A stretch of 64,000 bases of DNA, from positions 1 to 64,000 of the forward strand of contig NZ_CP033325.1 of assembly GCF_003710105.1 (NCBI RefSeq), in the 5' to 3' direction. Below are positions 1 through 12,247 of the stretch, in pieces; within the stretch, counting starts at the first letter, position 1; every line of letters starts with the position of its first letter. Under the pieces are notes generated by a model. It did not search any database. It saw nothing but the letters and a program-made list of their open reading frames with translations, and was not told where the DNA came from. Origin of the DNA: Georgenia faecalis (GTDB lineage: Bacteria; Actinomycetota; Actinomycetes; Actinomycetales; Actinomycetaceae). The position numbers were made by a program, and so were the translations under genes.

Positions 1-25
1 GACTTTCCCCACGTTCCGCACAGAC

Positions 26-34
26 TGTGGATAA
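26..34 (-). promoter_or_regulatory. DnaA box upstream of dnaA
   Basis: TGTGGATAA is the exact reverse complement of the consensus DnaA box TTATCCACA. It lies 65 bases before the chosen dnaA start, where DnaA autoregulates its own gene in many bacteria. A second, weaker TGTGTGGAC follows at once. The box also overlaps a possible GTG at 27, which argues against that codon being the dnaA start. Confidence 0.8.
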
Positions 35-98
35 CTGTGTGGACCCCGCGGCGTGGTGCGACACTCGACCCAGTCACCCGACCCCCGAGAGGACCTTC

Positions 99-1538
99 GT
101 GCCCGAGAACCGACCCGTCTCCGAGACCTGGGGGCGCGCCGTCGAGCTCCTCACGAGCAGTGGAGAGATCGGCGGAGCACAGCTCGCTTTCATCCGCCTC
201 ACGCGCCCGCTCGGAGCCGTCGACGGCACCCTGCTGCTCGCGGTCCCCAGCGACTTCGCCAAGGACTTCCTCGAGACCCGCGCGCGCTCGGCCCTCACGG
301 ATGCCCTCACCACCGCCGCGGGTTCCGCCGTCCGCTTCGCCGTCACCGTCGACCCCACGCTCGAGGAGTCCGCGGTCCCGCCGCCCCCCGAGCGGACGGT
401 GCCCTCCGCGGAGGAGGACGACGAGCCGGAGCCCGCACCCGAGCCGCGGCACCGCAGCATCCCCGACCGTTCGCGGCCGACGACCAACAACGCCGTCGAG
501 GCCGCCCGGCTCAACCCCAAGTACACGTTCGAGACCTTTGTCACCGGTTCCTCCAACCGGTTCGCCCACGCCGCCGCCACCGCGGTGGCCGAGGCGCCGG
601 CCAAGGCGTACAACCCGCTGTTCATCTACGGCGGCTCGGGACTGGGCAAGACCCACCTGCTCCACGCCATCGGCCACTACGCCCGCAACCTCTACCCCGG
701 GGTGCGCGTGCGGTACGTGAACTCGGAGGAGTTCACCAACGACTTCATCAACTCCATCCGCGACGACAAGGCGGAGGCGTTCCAGCGCCGCTACCGGGAG
801 GTGGACGTCCTCCTCATCGACGACATCCAGTTCCTGCAGGGCAAGGAACAGACGATGGAGGAGTTCTTCCACACCTTCAACACCCTCCACAACGCCAACA
901 AGCAGGTGGTCATCACCTCCGACCTGCCGCCCAAGCACCTCAACGGCTTCGAGGACCGGATGCGCTCCCGCTTCGAGTGGGGCCTGCTCACCGACGTCCA
1001 GCCGCCCGACCTCGAGACCCGGATCGCGATCCTCCGCAAGAAGGCGGGCAACGAGAACCTGCGGGCCGGCGACGAGGTGCTCGAGTACATCGCCTCGCGG
1101 ATCTCCACCAACATCCGCGAGCTCGAGGGGGCGCTCATCCGCGTCACCGCGTTCGCCAACCTCAACCGCCAGCCGGTCGAGCTGTCCCTCGCCGAGATGG
1201 TCCTCAAGGACCTCATCACCGACACCGACAGCGAGGACATCACGCCGGCGCTCATCATGGGCCAGACCGCGGACTACTTCTCGATCTCGATCGACGCGCT
1301 CTGCAGCGCCGACCGGTCCCGCGTGCTCGTCAACGCGCGGCAGATCGCCATGTACCTGTGCCGGGAGCTCACCGAGCTCTCGCTGCCCAAGATCGGTCAG
1401 CTCTTCGGCGGCCGGGACCACACCACTGTCATGCACGCCAACCGCAAGATCCGCGAGCAGATGGCGGAGAAGCGCTCGACGTACAACCAGGTGACCGAGC
1501 TGACCAACCGGATCAAGCAGAAGGCCCGCAACCGCTGA
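99..1538 (+). CDS. dnaA: Chromosomal replication initiator protein DnaA
   Basis: DnaA binds the origin, opens DNA and loads the helicase. From the GTG at 99 the product is 479 residues. Residues 1-85 form the domain I interaction module, followed by an acidic Pro/Glu-rich linker (about 90-125). The AAA+ core carries Walker A GGSGLGKT (178-185), Walker B LLIDD (238-242) and sensor 1 (VVITSD). Domain IV ends with the DNA-binding signature [14 protein letters not shown] (437-450). The frame is open from a GTG at 27, but that codon lies inside a DnaA box. The GTG at 99 has a GAGAGGA ribosome site just upstream, and its product begins where DnaA homology begins. A strong hairpin follows the stop. 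Confidence 0.97.
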   Translation: MPENRPVSETWGRAVELLTSSGEIGGAQLAFIRLTRPLGAVDGTLLLAVPSDFAKDFLETRARSALTDALTTAAGSAVRFAVTVDPTLEESAVPPPPERTVPSAEEDDEPEPAPEPRHRSIPDRSRPTTNNAVEAARLNPKYTFETFVTGSSNRFAHAAATAVAEAPAKAYNPLFIYGGSGLGKTHLLHAIGHYARNLYPGVRVRYVNSEEFTNDFINSIRDDKAEAFQRRYREVDVLLIDDIQFLQGKEQTMEEFFHTFNTLHNANKQVVITSDLPPKHLNGFEDRMRSRFEWGLLTDVQPPDLETRIAILRKKAGNENLRAGDEVLEYIASRISTNIRELEGALIRVTAFANLNRQPVELSLAEMVLKDLITDTDSEDITPALIMGQTADYFSISIDALCSADRSRVLVNARQIAMYLCRELTELSLPKIGQLFGGRDHTTVMHANRKIREQMAEKRSTYNQVTELTNRIKQKARNR

Positions 1539-1543
1539 CGCCG

Positions 1544-1568
1544 GGTGTGCCGGGACACCCGGCACACC
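1544..1568 (+). terminator. Hairpin after dnaA
   Basis: A perfect 11-bp stem (GGTGTGCCGGG / CCCGGCACACC) with a 3-base loop starts five bases after the dnaA stop. No T-tract follows, as is common in high-GC actinobacterial terminators. It would separate dnaA transcription from the origin. Confidence 0.7.
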
Positions 1569-1914
1569 GCCTCCCGGGCGCACCACCGGGTCCTGGCTGT
1601 AGCGCGCCCTCCCGCGCCAGGTCCCCCGCAGCACTGCGCACTGCCGCGCGGTATGGCGCCGTCGCGCCGTCACTGGGCCGCGCCCACTGGGCAAGAGCGG
1701 CCGGCGGCACCCGGCGGCCCGCCGACGCTTGTCCCCAGCGCCCTGACGACGGGCCCGCTCCACCCGCGACGACGCCGTCGCGCCGGCGGACGCGAGGCAC
1801 GCGCGAGGGCCGGGCGTGGCCGCACTCGGGGCAGATCGGACGCTCCGTCCGCTGCGAAGTTGCTCACCACCGCGCCAGTAGCGACGAGTGCTTGCGCCCG
1901 CGTGAGTCGGTGCG

Positions 1915-2180
1915 GTAGTGGAAGTACACAGATGTGGACACACCTGTGGACAACGGTGGATGCAGCGCCGAAACCCGTGGACGGCGCCCTCCACATCGGT
2001 GGACAGCCGCAGGGCCGAATCGCTTGTCCACAGCCGGGACGCGTTGCCCACAGGCTGGCCGCACCGTCCGCCCACACGCCGCCGATGCGCTTGACCTGCG
2101 CCGATGCCCTCGGTCCACAGGATCCACAAGGGCTATTACGACGACGACACCTATCTCAGGGAAGAGTTGTGAACAACCAA
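1915..2180. other. oriC: Replication origin oriC (dnaA-dnaN intergenic)
   Basis: The 759-bp dnaA-dnaN gap has no credible gene. Its right part is rich in DnaA-box-like 9-mers on both strands: TGTGGACAC at 1933, TGTGGACAA at 1945 and TTGTCCACA at 2024 (the last two are exact copies of the actinobacterial variant TTGTCCACA), with weaker CGGTCCACA at 2111 and GGATCCACA at 2120. A comparatively AT-rich patch (2133-2160) and an inverted repeat GTTGTGAACAAC (2166-2177) follow. Position and box density match oriC in related genomes. The left part (1570-1914) is very GC-rich and shows no recognisable element. Exact boundaries are inferred. Confidence 0.88.
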
Positions 2181-2297
2181 CATCGAGGGGCCAGCCCCTG
2201 ACCCGAGCAGACGGCCCATACCGGTGAGACGACTCGCGTAAGGTTTCCCGTGCCCCGAGGACCCCCTCGGCCGCACCGGAAGAGAAGGACACCCACC

Positions 2298-3428
2298 GTG
2301 AAGCTCAGGGTCGAACGCGACGTCCTCGCTGAGGCTGTCACCTGGACCGCCCGGTCCCTGCCCGCCCGGCCGCCCGTGCCCGTCCTGGCCGGTGTCCGAC
2401 TCGAGGCCACCCGCGAGGGGACCCTCACGCTGTCGAGCTTCGACTACGAGGTGTCCGCCCGGTCCGAGATCACGGCCGACGTCGAGGACGGGGGCGTCGT
2501 CCTCGTCTCCGGCCGCCTGCTCGCCGACATCTGCAAGTCCCTGCCGGCCCGGCCCGTCGAGCTCACCCTCGACGGCTCGAAGGTGATCCTCACCTGCGGC
2601 GCCAGCCGCTTCACGCTGCTCACCATGCCCGTCGACGACTACCCCGCGCTGCCCTCCATGCCGGAGACCTCGGGGACGATCGAGGCCGGCGCCCTCACCG
2701 AGGCCGTCGCCCAGGTGAGCATCGCCGCGAGCCGCGACGAGACCCTTCCCCTGCTCACGGGTGTGCGCGTGGAGATCGAGGGCGAGAAGCTCACCCTGCT
2801 CGCCACCGACCGCTACCGCCTCGCCATGCGCGAGCTCACCTGGCACCCGGCCGTCCCGTCGATGTCCGCCGTCGCCCTGGTGCGGGCGCGCACGCTCTCC
2901 GACGTCGCCAAGTCGCTCACCAGCGCCGGAAGCGTCGAGGTCGCCCTCCAGACCGACGCGGCGGCCTCGCTCGTCGGCTTCCAGGCCGGCGGCCGGCGCA
3001 CCACCTCTCTCCTCGTCGAGGGCGACTACCCGCCCGTCCGGCGCCTGTTCCCCGAGCAGACGACGACCCACGCCGTGGTGAGCACGCCGGCCCTCGTCGA
3101 GGCGGCCCGCCGCGTCTCGCTCGTGGCCGAGCGCAACACCCCCATCCGGCTCACCTTCGCCGAGGGCCAGGTGGTCCTCGAGGCCGGCCAGGGCGAGGAC
3201 GCGCAGGCCTCGGAGGCCCTGGAGTCCGCGCTCGTCGGTGAGTCCATCACCACGGCGTTCAACCCCCACTACCTCCTCGACGGCCTGGGAGCCCTGACGA
3301 CGGACTTCGTCCGGATGTCCTTCACGCACCCCAGCAAGCCGGCGGTCATGAGCGGGCAGGACTCCCTCGAGGGCGTCGACGACCCCTCGTTCCGCTACCT
3401 CCTCATGCCCATCCGGTTCGCGGGCTGA
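2298..3428 (+). CDS. dnaN: DNA polymerase III sliding clamp, beta subunit
   Basis: DnaN is the ring-shaped clamp that tethers DNA polymerase III to its template. The product is 376 residues, the normal family length, and shows the three clamp-fold repeats, starting MKLRVERDVLAEAV and ending YLLMPIRFAG; the last segment matches the conserved clamp C-terminus that closes the third domain. The GTG at 2298 is preceded by AGAGAAGGAC. An in-frame start 48 bases upstream is rejected because it would add residues before the conserved KLRVERD start and has no ribosome site. It lies immediately after the origin and is followed 45 bases later by gnd. Confidence 0.97.
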   Translation: MKLRVERDVLAEAVTWTARSLPARPPVPVLAGVRLEATREGTLTLSSFDYEVSARSEITADVEDGGVVLVSGRLLADICKSLPARPVELTLDGSKVILTCGASRFTLLTMPVDDYPALPSMPETSGTIEAGALTEAVAQVSIAASRDETLPLLTGVRVEIEGEKLTLLATDRYRLAMRELTWHPAVPSMSAVALVRARTLSDVAKSLTSAGSVEVALQTDAAASLVGFQAGGRRTTSLLVEGDYPPVRRLFPEQTTTHAVVSTPALVEAARRVSLVAERNTPIRLTFAEGQVVLEAGQGEDAQASEALESALVGESITTAFNPHYLLDGLGALTTDFVRMSFTHPSKPAVMSGQDSLEGVDDPSFRYLLMPIRFAG

Positions 3429-3473
3429 CAGCACCCGCGACACGGTTGAGGTGACCTCTTAGAAAGGACTCGG

Positions 3474-4370
3474 ATGCACATCGGCATGATCGGCCTGGGA
3501 CGGATGGGCGCGAACATGCGGGCGCGTATCGAGGCCGCGGGGCACCAGGTCACCGGCTACGACGTCGACCGCGCCAAGAGTGACGTCGCGACGCTCAACG
3601 AGCTTGCCGAGGCGCTGCCCGCGCCGGGCCGCGTCGTGTGGATCATGGTGCCGTCGGGCGAGCCCACGCGCGCCGTCGTCATCGAGCTCGCCGGTGTCCT
3701 CCAGCCGGGTGACCTCGTCGTCGACGGCGGGAACTCCTCCTACCGGGACGACGTCCCGAACGCCCAGCTGCTCGAGGCGCGCGGGATCGACTACGTCGAC
3801 GTCGGCGTCTCCGGGGGGATCTGGGGACTGGAGCAGGGCTACGGCCTCATGGCCGGTGGCACGCCGGAGGCCGTCGAACGCCTCGCCCCGGTCATCGACG
3901 CCCTGCGGCCCGAGGGGCCCCGCGAGGAGGGCTTCGTCCACGCCGGACCGGTGGGCGCCGGCCACTTCGCCAAGATGATCCACAACGGGATCGAGTACGG
4001 GATCATGCAGGCCTACGGCGAGGGGTACGAGATCCTCGCCGCCCGCAGCGACCTGGTGCCCGACCCCACCGCCGTCCTCCGTGCCTGGCAGCGCGGCACC
4101 GTCGTGCGGTCCTGGCTGCTCGAGCTGCTCGTCGAGGCGCTCGAGGCAGACCCGGGACTGGCCTCCATCTCCGACTACACGGGTGACTCGGGCGAGGGGC
4201 GCTGGACGCTCGCCGAGGCCGTCGACCTGGCGGTGCCGGCCCCGGTCATCTCCGCGGCGCTGTTCGCCCGGTTCGCCTCGCGTCAGGACTCCTCGCCGGC
4301 GATGAAGGCGGTGGCGGCGCTGCGCCAGCAGTTCGGCGGGCACGCCCCCCAGCTCAACCGCGGGGACTGA
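3474..4370 (+). CDS. gnd: 6-phosphogluconate dehydrogenase, short (decarboxylating) type
   Basis: The enzyme oxidises and decarboxylates 6-phosphogluconate to ribulose 5-phosphate in the cytosolic pentose phosphate pathway. At 298 residues it is the short GndA/YqeC-like class, not the 470-residue form. The N-terminus carries the dinucleotide motif GLGRMG (7-12); VDGGNSS (83-89) and GVSGGIWG (111-118) are substrate-loop motifs, and [14 protein letters not shown] (163-176) holds the catalytic lysine (K167). AGAAAGGAC precedes the ATG. A gnd gene between dnaN and recF is a fixed feature of actinobacterial origins, so replication and NADPH supply share a neighbourhood. Cofactor preference (NAD or NADP) cannot be read safely from sequence. 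Confidence 0.94.
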   Translation: MHIGMIGLGRMGANMRARIEAAGHQVTGYDVDRAKSDVATLNELAEALPAPGRVVWIMVPSGEPTRAVVIELAGVLQPGDLVVDGGNSSYRDDVPNAQLLEARGIDYVDVGVSGGIWGLEQGYGLMAGGTPEAVERLAPVIDALRPEGPREEGFVHAGPVGAGHFAKMIHNGIEYGIMQAYGEGYEILAARSDLVPDPTAVLRAWQRGTVVRSWLLELLVEALEADPGLASISDYTGDSGEGRWTLAEAVDLAVPAPVISAALFARFASRQDSSPAMKAVAALRQQFGGHAPQLNRGD

Positions 4371-4389
4371 CCCGTGCCGGAGACCCCCG

Positions 4390-5565
4390 ATGTACGTCTC
4401 TGACCTCGCGCTCAACGACTTCCGTTCCTACGCCGAGCTCGTCCTCGCGCTCGAGCCGGGCGTGAGCGCCTTCATCGGCCACAACGGCCAGGGCAAGACG
4501 AACCTCGTGGAGGCGCTGGGCTACCTCTCGACGTTCAGCAGCCACCGGGTGGCCTCCGACGCCGCTCTGGTGCGCAGCGGGGCCCCGGCCGCCGTCGTGC
4601 GCGTCAAGGTGGTTCGTGGGGAGCGCCCCAGCCTCGTCGAGCTGGAGATCGTCGCGGGCCGCGCCAACCGCGCCCGGCTCAACCGCTCCCCGGTGCCCCG
4701 CACCCGCGACGTCCTCGGGGTCCTGCGCACGGTGCTGTTCGCCCCGGAGGACCTCGAGCTCGTCAAGGGCGACCCGCAGCACCGCCGCCGGTTCCTCGAC
4801 GACCTCCTCGTGCTGCTCACCCCGCGGCTGGCCGGCGTCCGGGCCGAGTACGAGAAGATCCTGCGCCAGCGGGGGGCGCTGCTCAAGAGCGCCGGAACCG
4901 CGCGGTTCCGCGGGTCGCGCCCCGACCTCAGCACCCTCGACGTGTGGGACGGCCACCTCGCCGACGCCGGCGCGCGACTCCTCGCCGCCCGCGCCGCCCT
5001 CGTGCGGGACCTGCGGCCGCACGTCGCGCGCACCTACGAGGAGGTGAGCGCCGGGCAGGGCGAGGCCCGCATCACCTACCGCAGCTCCCTCCTCGGGGCC
5101 GAGGGGCGCGAGGACGAGCCCGGTGAGGCCGAGGAGGCGGAGCTCCTCGACGTCGCCGCGGTCCGGGAACGCCTCGTCGCCGCCATGGCGACGACCCGGA
5201 GCAAGGAGATCGAGCGCGGCGTGAGCCTCGTCGGCCCGCACCGCGACGACCTCGTCCTGCGCCTCGGGGACCTGCCGACCAAGGGCTACGCCAGCCATGG
5301 GGAGTCGTGGTCCTACGCCCTGGCCCTGCGACTGGCGGCCTACGAGATCCTCCGTGAGGACGCCGGACCCGCGGGCGACGGCGATCCCGTCCTCATCCTC
5401 GACGACGTCTTCGCCGAGCTCGACGTCCGCCGGCGCGAGCGGCTCGCCGGCATGGTCGCCGGCGCCCAGCAGGTGCTCATCACCGCGGCGGTCCCCGACG
5501 ACGTCCCGCCGGCCCTCGCCGGCGCGCGGTTCACCGTCCACCAGGGGGAGGTGACCCGTGGCTGA
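4390..5565 (+). CDS. recF: DNA replication and repair protein RecF
   Basis: RecF is an SMC-like ATPase that helps load RecA at gaps on single-stranded DNA. The 391-residue product has Walker A GHNGQGKT (30-37), a signature region with [12 protein letters not shown] and the Walker B stretch [13 protein letters not shown] near the C-terminus. The central region is typical for RecF, with an acidic insert (about 240-255). The ATG at 4390 starts the canonical [14 protein letters not shown]. The gene overlaps the following DUF721 gene by eight bases, so the two are probably translationally coupled. Confidence 0.96.
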   Translation: MYVSDLALNDFRSYAELVLALEPGVSAFIGHNGQGKTNLVEALGYLSTFSSHRVASDAALVRSGAPAAVVRVKVVRGERPSLVELEIVAGRANRARLNRSPVPRTRDVLGVLRTVLFAPEDLELVKGDPQHRRRFLDDLLVLLTPRLAGVRAEYEKILRQRGALLKSAGTARFRGSRPDLSTLDVWDGHLADAGARLLAARAALVRDLRPHVARTYEEVSAGQGEARITYRSSLLGAEGREDEPGEAEEAELLDVAAVRERLVAAMATTRSKEIERGVSLVGPHRDDLVLRLGDLPTKGYASHGESWSYALALRLAAYEILREDAGPAGDGDPVLILDDVFAELDVRRRERLAGMVAGAQQVLITAAVPDDVPPALAGARFTVHQGEVTRG

Positions 5566-6097
5566 CGAGCCGACGCCCGAGGCCGACGACGAGGAACCGG
5601 ACGCGGCCCGCGCGGCGCTGGAGCGGGCCCGAGCCACCGCGGGGGCCAAGGGCCTGCGGCGGTCCGCCCCCGGCTCAGGTCGGCGCGGTCCGCGGCTCGG
5701 CCCGGGCATGGGTGACCCGATCAGCGGGTCCGGGCCGTCGCGGCGCGACCCCGCCCAGCTCGGCCCGTTGGTCGACAAGCTGCTCGCCGAGCGCGGCTGG
5801 GTGCAGCCCGTGAGCGTGGGCGGTGTCGTCGGCCGCTGGCGGGAGATCGTCGGCGACGACGTCGCGGACCACTGCGTCGTCGAGACGTTCGACGCCTCCG
5901 AGCTCGTCGTGCGCGCCGACTCCACGGCATGGGCCACCCAGATCCGGCTGCTCCTGCCGCAGCTCGAGCGGCGCCTCGCCGAGGAGGTCGGTGAGGAGAC
6001 CGTGACGAAGATCGTCGTCCTCGGGCCCGCCGGGACGAGCTGGCGGCGCGGGCACCGCTCGGTGCAGGGCCGCGGTCCCCGCGACACCTACGGCTGA
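5558..6097 (+). CDS. DUF721 (DciA-like) protein
   Basis: This 179-residue protein belongs to the DUF721 family found next to recF in actinobacteria. In other bacteria the family includes DciA, a loader or partner of the replicative helicase. The first 65 residues are low-complexity and charged (Glu/Ala, then Arg/Gly/Pro). The conserved domain starts near residue 68 ([14 protein letters not shown]) and continues through a W-R-E-I-V-G-D-D-V segment and [19 protein letters not shown]. The GTG start overlaps recF and the gene ends 230 bases before gyrB. The link to helicase loading is inferred from the family. Confidence 0.85.
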   Translation: MADEPTPEADDEEPDAARAALERARATAGAKGLRRSAPGSGRRGPRLGPGMGDPISGSGPSRRDPAQLGPLVDKLLAERGWVQPVSVGGVVGRWREIVGDDVADHCVVETFDASELVVRADSTAWATQIRLLLPQLERRLAEEVGEETVTKIVVLGPAGTSWRRGHRSVQGRGPRDTYG

Positions 6098-6120
6098 GCC
6101 GTCCCGCCGAGCCCGCGTGA

Positions 6121-8352
<2,232 letters not shown>

Positions 8353-8395
8353 CCCTTCCGGGCCCGCCGCAGCACCACGACGACGAAGGACGACA

Positions 8396-11038
8396 GTGAC
8401 TCAGCCCCCCACCACGGACGAGCCCATCGAGGGCGGCGACAACGCGATCATCACCGACCGCGTGGAGCAGGTCGACCTCCAGCTGGAGATGCAGCGGTCC
8501 TACCTGGACTACGCGATGAGCGTCATCGTGGGCCGTGCGCTGCCCGACGTCCGCGACGGGCTCAAGCCCGTGCACCGCCGCGTGCTCTACGCGATGTTCG
8601 ACGGCGGGTACCGGCCGGAGGGCTCCTTCAACAAGTGCTCGCGCGTCGTCGGCGAGGTCATGGGGCAGTACCACCCCCACGGCGACACCTCGATCTACGA
8701 CGCCCTGGTCCGCCTCGTCCAGCCGTGGTCGCTGCGCTACCCGCTCGTCGCCGGGCAGGGCAACTTTGGCTCCCCCGGCAACCTCGGCGCCGCGGCCCCG
8801 CGGTACACCGAGTGCAAGATGGCTCCGCTGGCCATGGAGATGGTCCGCGACATCGACCACGAGACGGTCGACTTCGGGGACAACTACGACGGCAAGAACC
8901 AGGAGCCGCTCGTCCTGCCGGCGCGCTTCCCCAACCTCCTCGTCAACGGGTCCGAGGGCATCGCGGTGGGCATGGCCACCCGCATCCCGCCGCACAACCT
9001 GCGCGAGGTCGCCGACGGCGTCCAGTGGTTCCTCGAGCACCCCGAGGCCACCCGCGAGGAGCTCCTCGGCGAGCTCATGCTGCGGATCAAGGGTCCGGAC
9101 TTCCCCACCGGCGCGACCATCCTCGGCCGCCGCGGCATCGAGGACGCCTACCGCACCGGCCGCGGGTCCATCACCCAGCGCGCGGTCGTCACGGTCGAGG
9201 AGATCCAGGGCCGCCAGTGCCTCGTCGTCAGCGAGCTGCCCTACCAGGTCAACCCCGACAACCTCGTGAAGAAGATCGCGGACTACGTCCACGAGGGGCG
9301 CATCCAGGGCATCGCCGACATGCGCGACGAGTCCTCGGGCCGCGCCGGACAGCGCCTCGTCATCATCCTCAAGCGCGACGCGGTGGCGAAGGTCGTCCTC
9401 AACAACCTCTACAAGCACACGCAGCTGCAGGACAACTTCCCCGCGAACATGCTCGCCCTCGTCGACGGCGTGCCGCGCACGCTCAGCCTCGACGGGTTCG
9501 TCCGGCACTGGGTCAACCACCAGGTCGAGGTCATCGTCCGGCGCACCCGTTACCTGCTGCGCCGCGCCGAGGAGCGCATCCACATCCTGCGCGGGCTGCT
9601 CAAGGCGCTCGACGCGCTCGACGAGGTCATCGCGCTCATCCGCGCCTCGGCCACGGTCGACGAGGCGCGCACCGGCCTGGAGAACCTCCTGGGCATCGAC
9701 GCCGTCCAGGCCGACGCCATCCTCGCCATGCAGCTGCGGCGCCTCGCCGCGCTGGAGCGCCAGAAGATCATCGACGAGCACAACCGCATCGAGGCGGAGA
9801 TCCTCGACTACCGGGACATCCTCGCCTCGCCGCCCCGGCAGCGCCAGATCGTCTCTGACGAGCTCACCGCCATCGTGGACAAGTACGGCGACGAGCGCCG
9901 CACGACGATCGTCCCGTTCGACGGCGACATGTCGGTCGAGGACCTCATCCCCGAAGAGGACATCGTCGTCACCATCACCCGCGGCGGGTACGCCAAGCGG
10001 ACGCGGACGGACAACTACCGTTCGCAGCGCCGCGGCGGCAAGGGCGTGCGCGGCGCGCAGCTGCGCGAGGACGACGTCGTCGACCACTTCTTCGTCACCA
10101 CGACCCACCACTGGCTGCTCTTCTTCACCAACCTGGGCCGGGTCTACCGCGCCAAGGGGTACGAGCTGCCCGAGGGCGGCCGTGACGCCAAGGGCCAGCA
10201 CGTGGCCAACCTCCTCGCCTTCCAGCCGGGCGAGGAGATCGCGCAGGTCCTCGCCCTCAAGGACTACGACCAGGCCGACTACCTCGTCCTGGCGACCAAG
10301 CGCGGCCTGGTGAAGAAGACCCGCCTGCAGGAGTACAACTCCCCGCGCTCGGGCGGACTCATCGCCATCAACCTCCGCACGGACGACGACGGCGCCCCCG
10401 ACGAGCTCGTCGGCGCCGGCCTGGCCAACGCCGAGGACGACCTGCTGCTCGTCTCCCGCAAGGGCCAGTCGATCCGCTTCACCGCCTCCGACGACACGCT
10501 GCGTCCCATGGGGCGGGCGACGTCGGGCGTCACCGGGATGAAGTTCCGCGCGGACGACGACCTGCTCGCGATGGATGTCGTGCGTCCCTCGTACGACGAC
10601 GGCGCGCTCTTCGTCGTCACCGAGGGCGGTTACGCCAAGCGGACGGCGATCGCCGAGTACCGCCGCCAGGGCCGCGGTGGCCTCGGCATCAAGGTGGCCA
10701 ACCTGGTCGAGGCGCGCGGCGACCTCGTCGGGGCCCTCCTCACCGCCCCCGACGACGAGGTGCTCGTCATCATGGAGCGGGGCAAGATCGTGCGGTCGGC
10801 GGTGGCCGAGGTGCACCTCACCGGGCGGAACACCCAGGGCGTCACCTTCGCGAAGCCGGACAACGGCGACCGGATCATCGCCGTGGCACGCAACGCCGAG
10901 AGCGCGCTCGCGACGGCGGATGGCGTAGCGTCGTCCCCGGACAGCGCTCAGGACGACGAGCCGGGCGAACCGGCCCCCGACGCCGAGGCGGCGCCCGAGG
11001 TCACGGAGGAGACGCATGAGCAGCACGACGCCGGGTGA
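8396..11038 (+). CDS. gyrA: DNA gyrase subunit A
   Basis: GyrA is the DNA cleavage-religation subunit of gyrase. The product is 880 residues from the GTG at 8396 (after GAAGGACGAC). It has the winged-helix domain with catalytic tyrosine Y137 in AAAPRYTEC, the quinolone-determining loop [10 protein letters not shown] with Thr at residue 98, and the beta-pinwheel C-terminal domain starting with the GyrA-box QRRGGKG, which identifies gyrase rather than topoisomerase IV. The last about 50 residues are an acidic Ala/Pro/Glu tail. Its end overlaps the DUF3566 gene by 23 bases. Residue 98 Thr and the adjacent Ser and Asp look like a normal, fluoroquinolone-sensitive loop. Confidence 0.97.
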   Translation: MTQPPTTDEPIEGGDNAIITDRVEQVDLQLEMQRSYLDYAMSVIVGRALPDVRDGLKPVHRRVLYAMFDGGYRPEGSFNKCSRVVGEVMGQYHPHGDTSIYDALVRLVQPWSLRYPLVAGQGNFGSPGNLGAAAPRYTECKMAPLAMEMVRDIDHETVDFGDNYDGKNQEPLVLPARFPNLLVNGSEGIAVGMATRIPPHNLREVADGVQWFLEHPEATREELLGELMLRIKGPDFPTGATILGRRGIEDAYRTGRGSITQRAVVTVEEIQGRQCLVVSELPYQVNPDNLVKKIADYVHEGRIQGIADMRDESSGRAGQRLVIILKRDAVAKVVLNNLYKHTQLQDNFPANMLALVDGVPRTLSLDGFVRHWVNHQVEVIVRRTRYLLRRAEERIHILRGLLKALDALDEVIALIRASATVDEARTGLENLLGIDAVQADAILAMQLRRLAALERQKIIDEHNRIEAEILDYRDILASPPRQRQIVSDELTAIVDKYGDERRTTIVPFDGDMSVEDLIPEEDIVVTITRGGYAKRTRTDNYRSQRRGGKGVRGAQLREDDVVDHFFVTTTHHWLLFFTNLGRVYRAKGYELPEGGRDAKGQHVANLLAFQPGEEIAQVLALKDYDQADYLVLATKRGLVKKTRLQEYNSPRSGGLIAINLRTDDDGAPDELVGAGLANAEDDLLLVSRKGQSIRFTASDDTLRPMGRATSGVTGMKFRADDDLLAMDVVRPSYDDGALFVVTEGGYAKRTAIAEYRRQGRGGLGIKVANLVEARGDLVGALLTAPDDEVLVIMERGKIVRSAVAEVHLTGRNTQGVTFAKPDNGDRIIAVARNAESALATADGVASSPDSAQDDEPGEPAPDAEAAPEVTEETHEQHDAG

Positions 11039-11690
11039 GAGCTCGCGTGAGCACGCCGAGCCCGTAGACCGCGGGGCCGACGCCGGGAGCGACACCACCG
11101 CGACCCGCACCAGCCTCGCGGAACGGTTCGCCACCGCCAAGGGCAGCACGTCCGACGGCTCCCCCGACCGGACGCCGCAGAGGTCCGCCGGTCACCCCGG
11201 GGAGACGGCGACCCGGCCGGGCGTCCGCGAGGACCGGCCGGCGGAGGGCCCCAGCCGTGGCGCCATGCCGTTCGACGAGCGTGATCCGGCGCGTCCGGCC
11301 GCGGCACCCCGGCCGGCCAGCCCGCGCCCGGGTCCCCGCCAGGTGCGCCTGTCGCTGGCCCGGATCGACCCCTGGTCGGTGATGAAGCTGGCGTTCCTGC
11401 TGTCGATCGCCGTCGGGATCGGTGTCGTCGTGGCCGTCGCCGCCATGTGGTACGTGCTCGACACCATGCACGTCTTCGCCGACGTCCAGGCGCTGCTCGA
11501 CGACCTGGGGTCGGCGAGCTTCCTCAACCTCATGGAGTACACCCAGTTCGATCGGGTGATCTCCGTCGCGGCCATCATCGCCGTCCTCGACGTCCTCCTG
11601 CTCACCGCCCTCGCCACCCTGGGCGCATTCCTGTACAACATCGTGGCCGCGCTCGTCGGCGGCCTGCACGTCACCCTCACCGACGACTGA
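11016..11690 (+). CDS. DUF3566 membrane protein
   Basis: A 224-residue protein of the DUF3566 family, found almost always after gyrA in actinobacteria; function unknown. The first 110 residues are disordered and rich in Pro, Arg, Thr and Gly. The conserved domain (about 112-220) begins [19 protein letters not shown], with two membrane helices, [18 protein letters not shown] and [20 protein letters not shown], separated by an amphipathic segment. The ATG at 11016 lies inside the gyrA end and follows GGAGGAG, so it is probably expressed with gyrase. A tRNA gene follows. Confidence 0.9.
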   Translation: MSSTTPGESSREHAEPVDRGADAGSDTTATRTSLAERFATAKGSTSDGSPDRTPQRSAGHPGETATRPGVREDRPAEGPSRGAMPFDERDPARPAAAPRPASPRPGPRQVRLSLARIDPWSVMKLAFLLSIAVGIGVVVAVAAMWYVLDTMHVFADVQALLDDLGSASFLNLMEYTQFDRVISVAAIIAVLDVLLLTALATLGAFLYNIVAALVGGLHVTLTDD

Positions 11691-11697
11691 CGCCGGT

Positions 11698-11727
11698 TTG
11701 GGGCGCCGCGTGACGCTGGGGTAGTCT
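11698..11727 (+). promoter_or_regulatory. Candidate promoter for tRNA-Ile
   Basis: TTGGGG (11698) and TAGTCT (11722) are separated by 18 bases and end 26 bases before the tRNA. Both are only partial matches to -35 and -10 consensus. The DUF3566 stop lies just before it, so the tRNA could also be read from gyrA. Confidence 0.4.
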
Positions 11728-11753
11728 TTCTCGGCGGCCTTCGCGGGGCGCAG

Positions 11754-11827
11754 GGGCCTATAGCTCAGACGGTTAGAGCGCTTCCCTGATAAGGAAGAGG
11801 TCACAGGTTCGAGTCCTGTTAGGCCCA
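11754..11827 (+). tRNA. tRNA-Ile (anticodon GAT)
   Basis: A complete 74-base cloverleaf. The acceptor stem GGGCCTA pairs with TAGGCCC. The anticodon arm CTTCCCTGATAAGGAAG shows GAT, and the T-arm has GGTTCGAGTCC. The discriminator is A and no CCA is encoded. tRNA-Ile/tRNA-Ala after gyrA is a conserved actinobacterial arrangement. Confidence 0.97.
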
Positions 11828-11855
11828 CCCTGGGCGCGGTGAGAACGGAGCGAGT

Positions 11856-12023
11856 ATGAAGAAGATCCTGATGCTTGCTGCGGTCGCCGTCGCCGGTTAC
11901 TCGGTTTGGACGTCGGTGCAGCGCAACCGCGAGGAGCGCGACCTGTGGGCGGAGGTCACCGACAGCTTCGGTGAGAACTCCTTCCCCGAGGCCGACGCCC
12001 CCACAGGTCCGGTCACCGCCTGA
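11856..12023 (+). CDS. DLW-39 family small membrane protein
   Basis: A 55-residue product, MKKILMLAAVAVAGYS at the N-terminus, is easily missed because of its length. It carries one hydrophobic segment (about 4-19) and then the charged RNREERDLWAEVTDSF stretch that contains the Asp-Leu-Trp motif naming the DLW-39 family. Members lie between tRNA-Ile and tRNA-Ala in many actinobacteria, exactly as here. GGAGCGAG precedes the ATG. Function is unknown; it is likely an inner-membrane peptide with its charged tail on one side. Confidence 0.88.
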   Translation: MKKILMLAAVAVAGYSVWTSVQRNREERDLWAEVTDSFGENSFPEADAPTGPVTA

Positions 12024-12061
12024 GCGGTGCCGACACGCCGGCGGCCCTGGGCCGCCGGGAC

Positions 12062-12134
12062 GGGGCCATGGCGCAATTGGTAGCGCACCTGCTTTGCAAG
12101 CAGGGGGTTGGGGGTTCGAGTCCCCCTGGCTCCA
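12062..12134 (+). tRNA. tRNA-Ala (anticodon TGC)
   Basis: A complete 73-base cloverleaf. The acceptor stem GGGGCCA pairs with TGGCTCC (one G-T pair). The anticodon loop CTTTGCAAG shows TGC, and the T-arm GGTTCGAGTCC is standard. Discriminator A, no encoded CCA. Confidence 0.97.
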
Positions 12135-12247
12135 CCGGGAGACGCGCGCCACGCCGGCTGACTCGGCGCAACGGTGCGACCCATGCCACACTGGAGGCTC
12201 CATCTCCGTGCGTGCGGCTCGGCCGCGCCTTGAGCAGTCAGGCCCCG

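Noticed and set aside
27-98. Upstream GTG start for dnaA at 27
   Set aside because: It lies inside a perfect DnaA box, adds residues outside DnaA homology and has no ribosome site; GTG 99 does.
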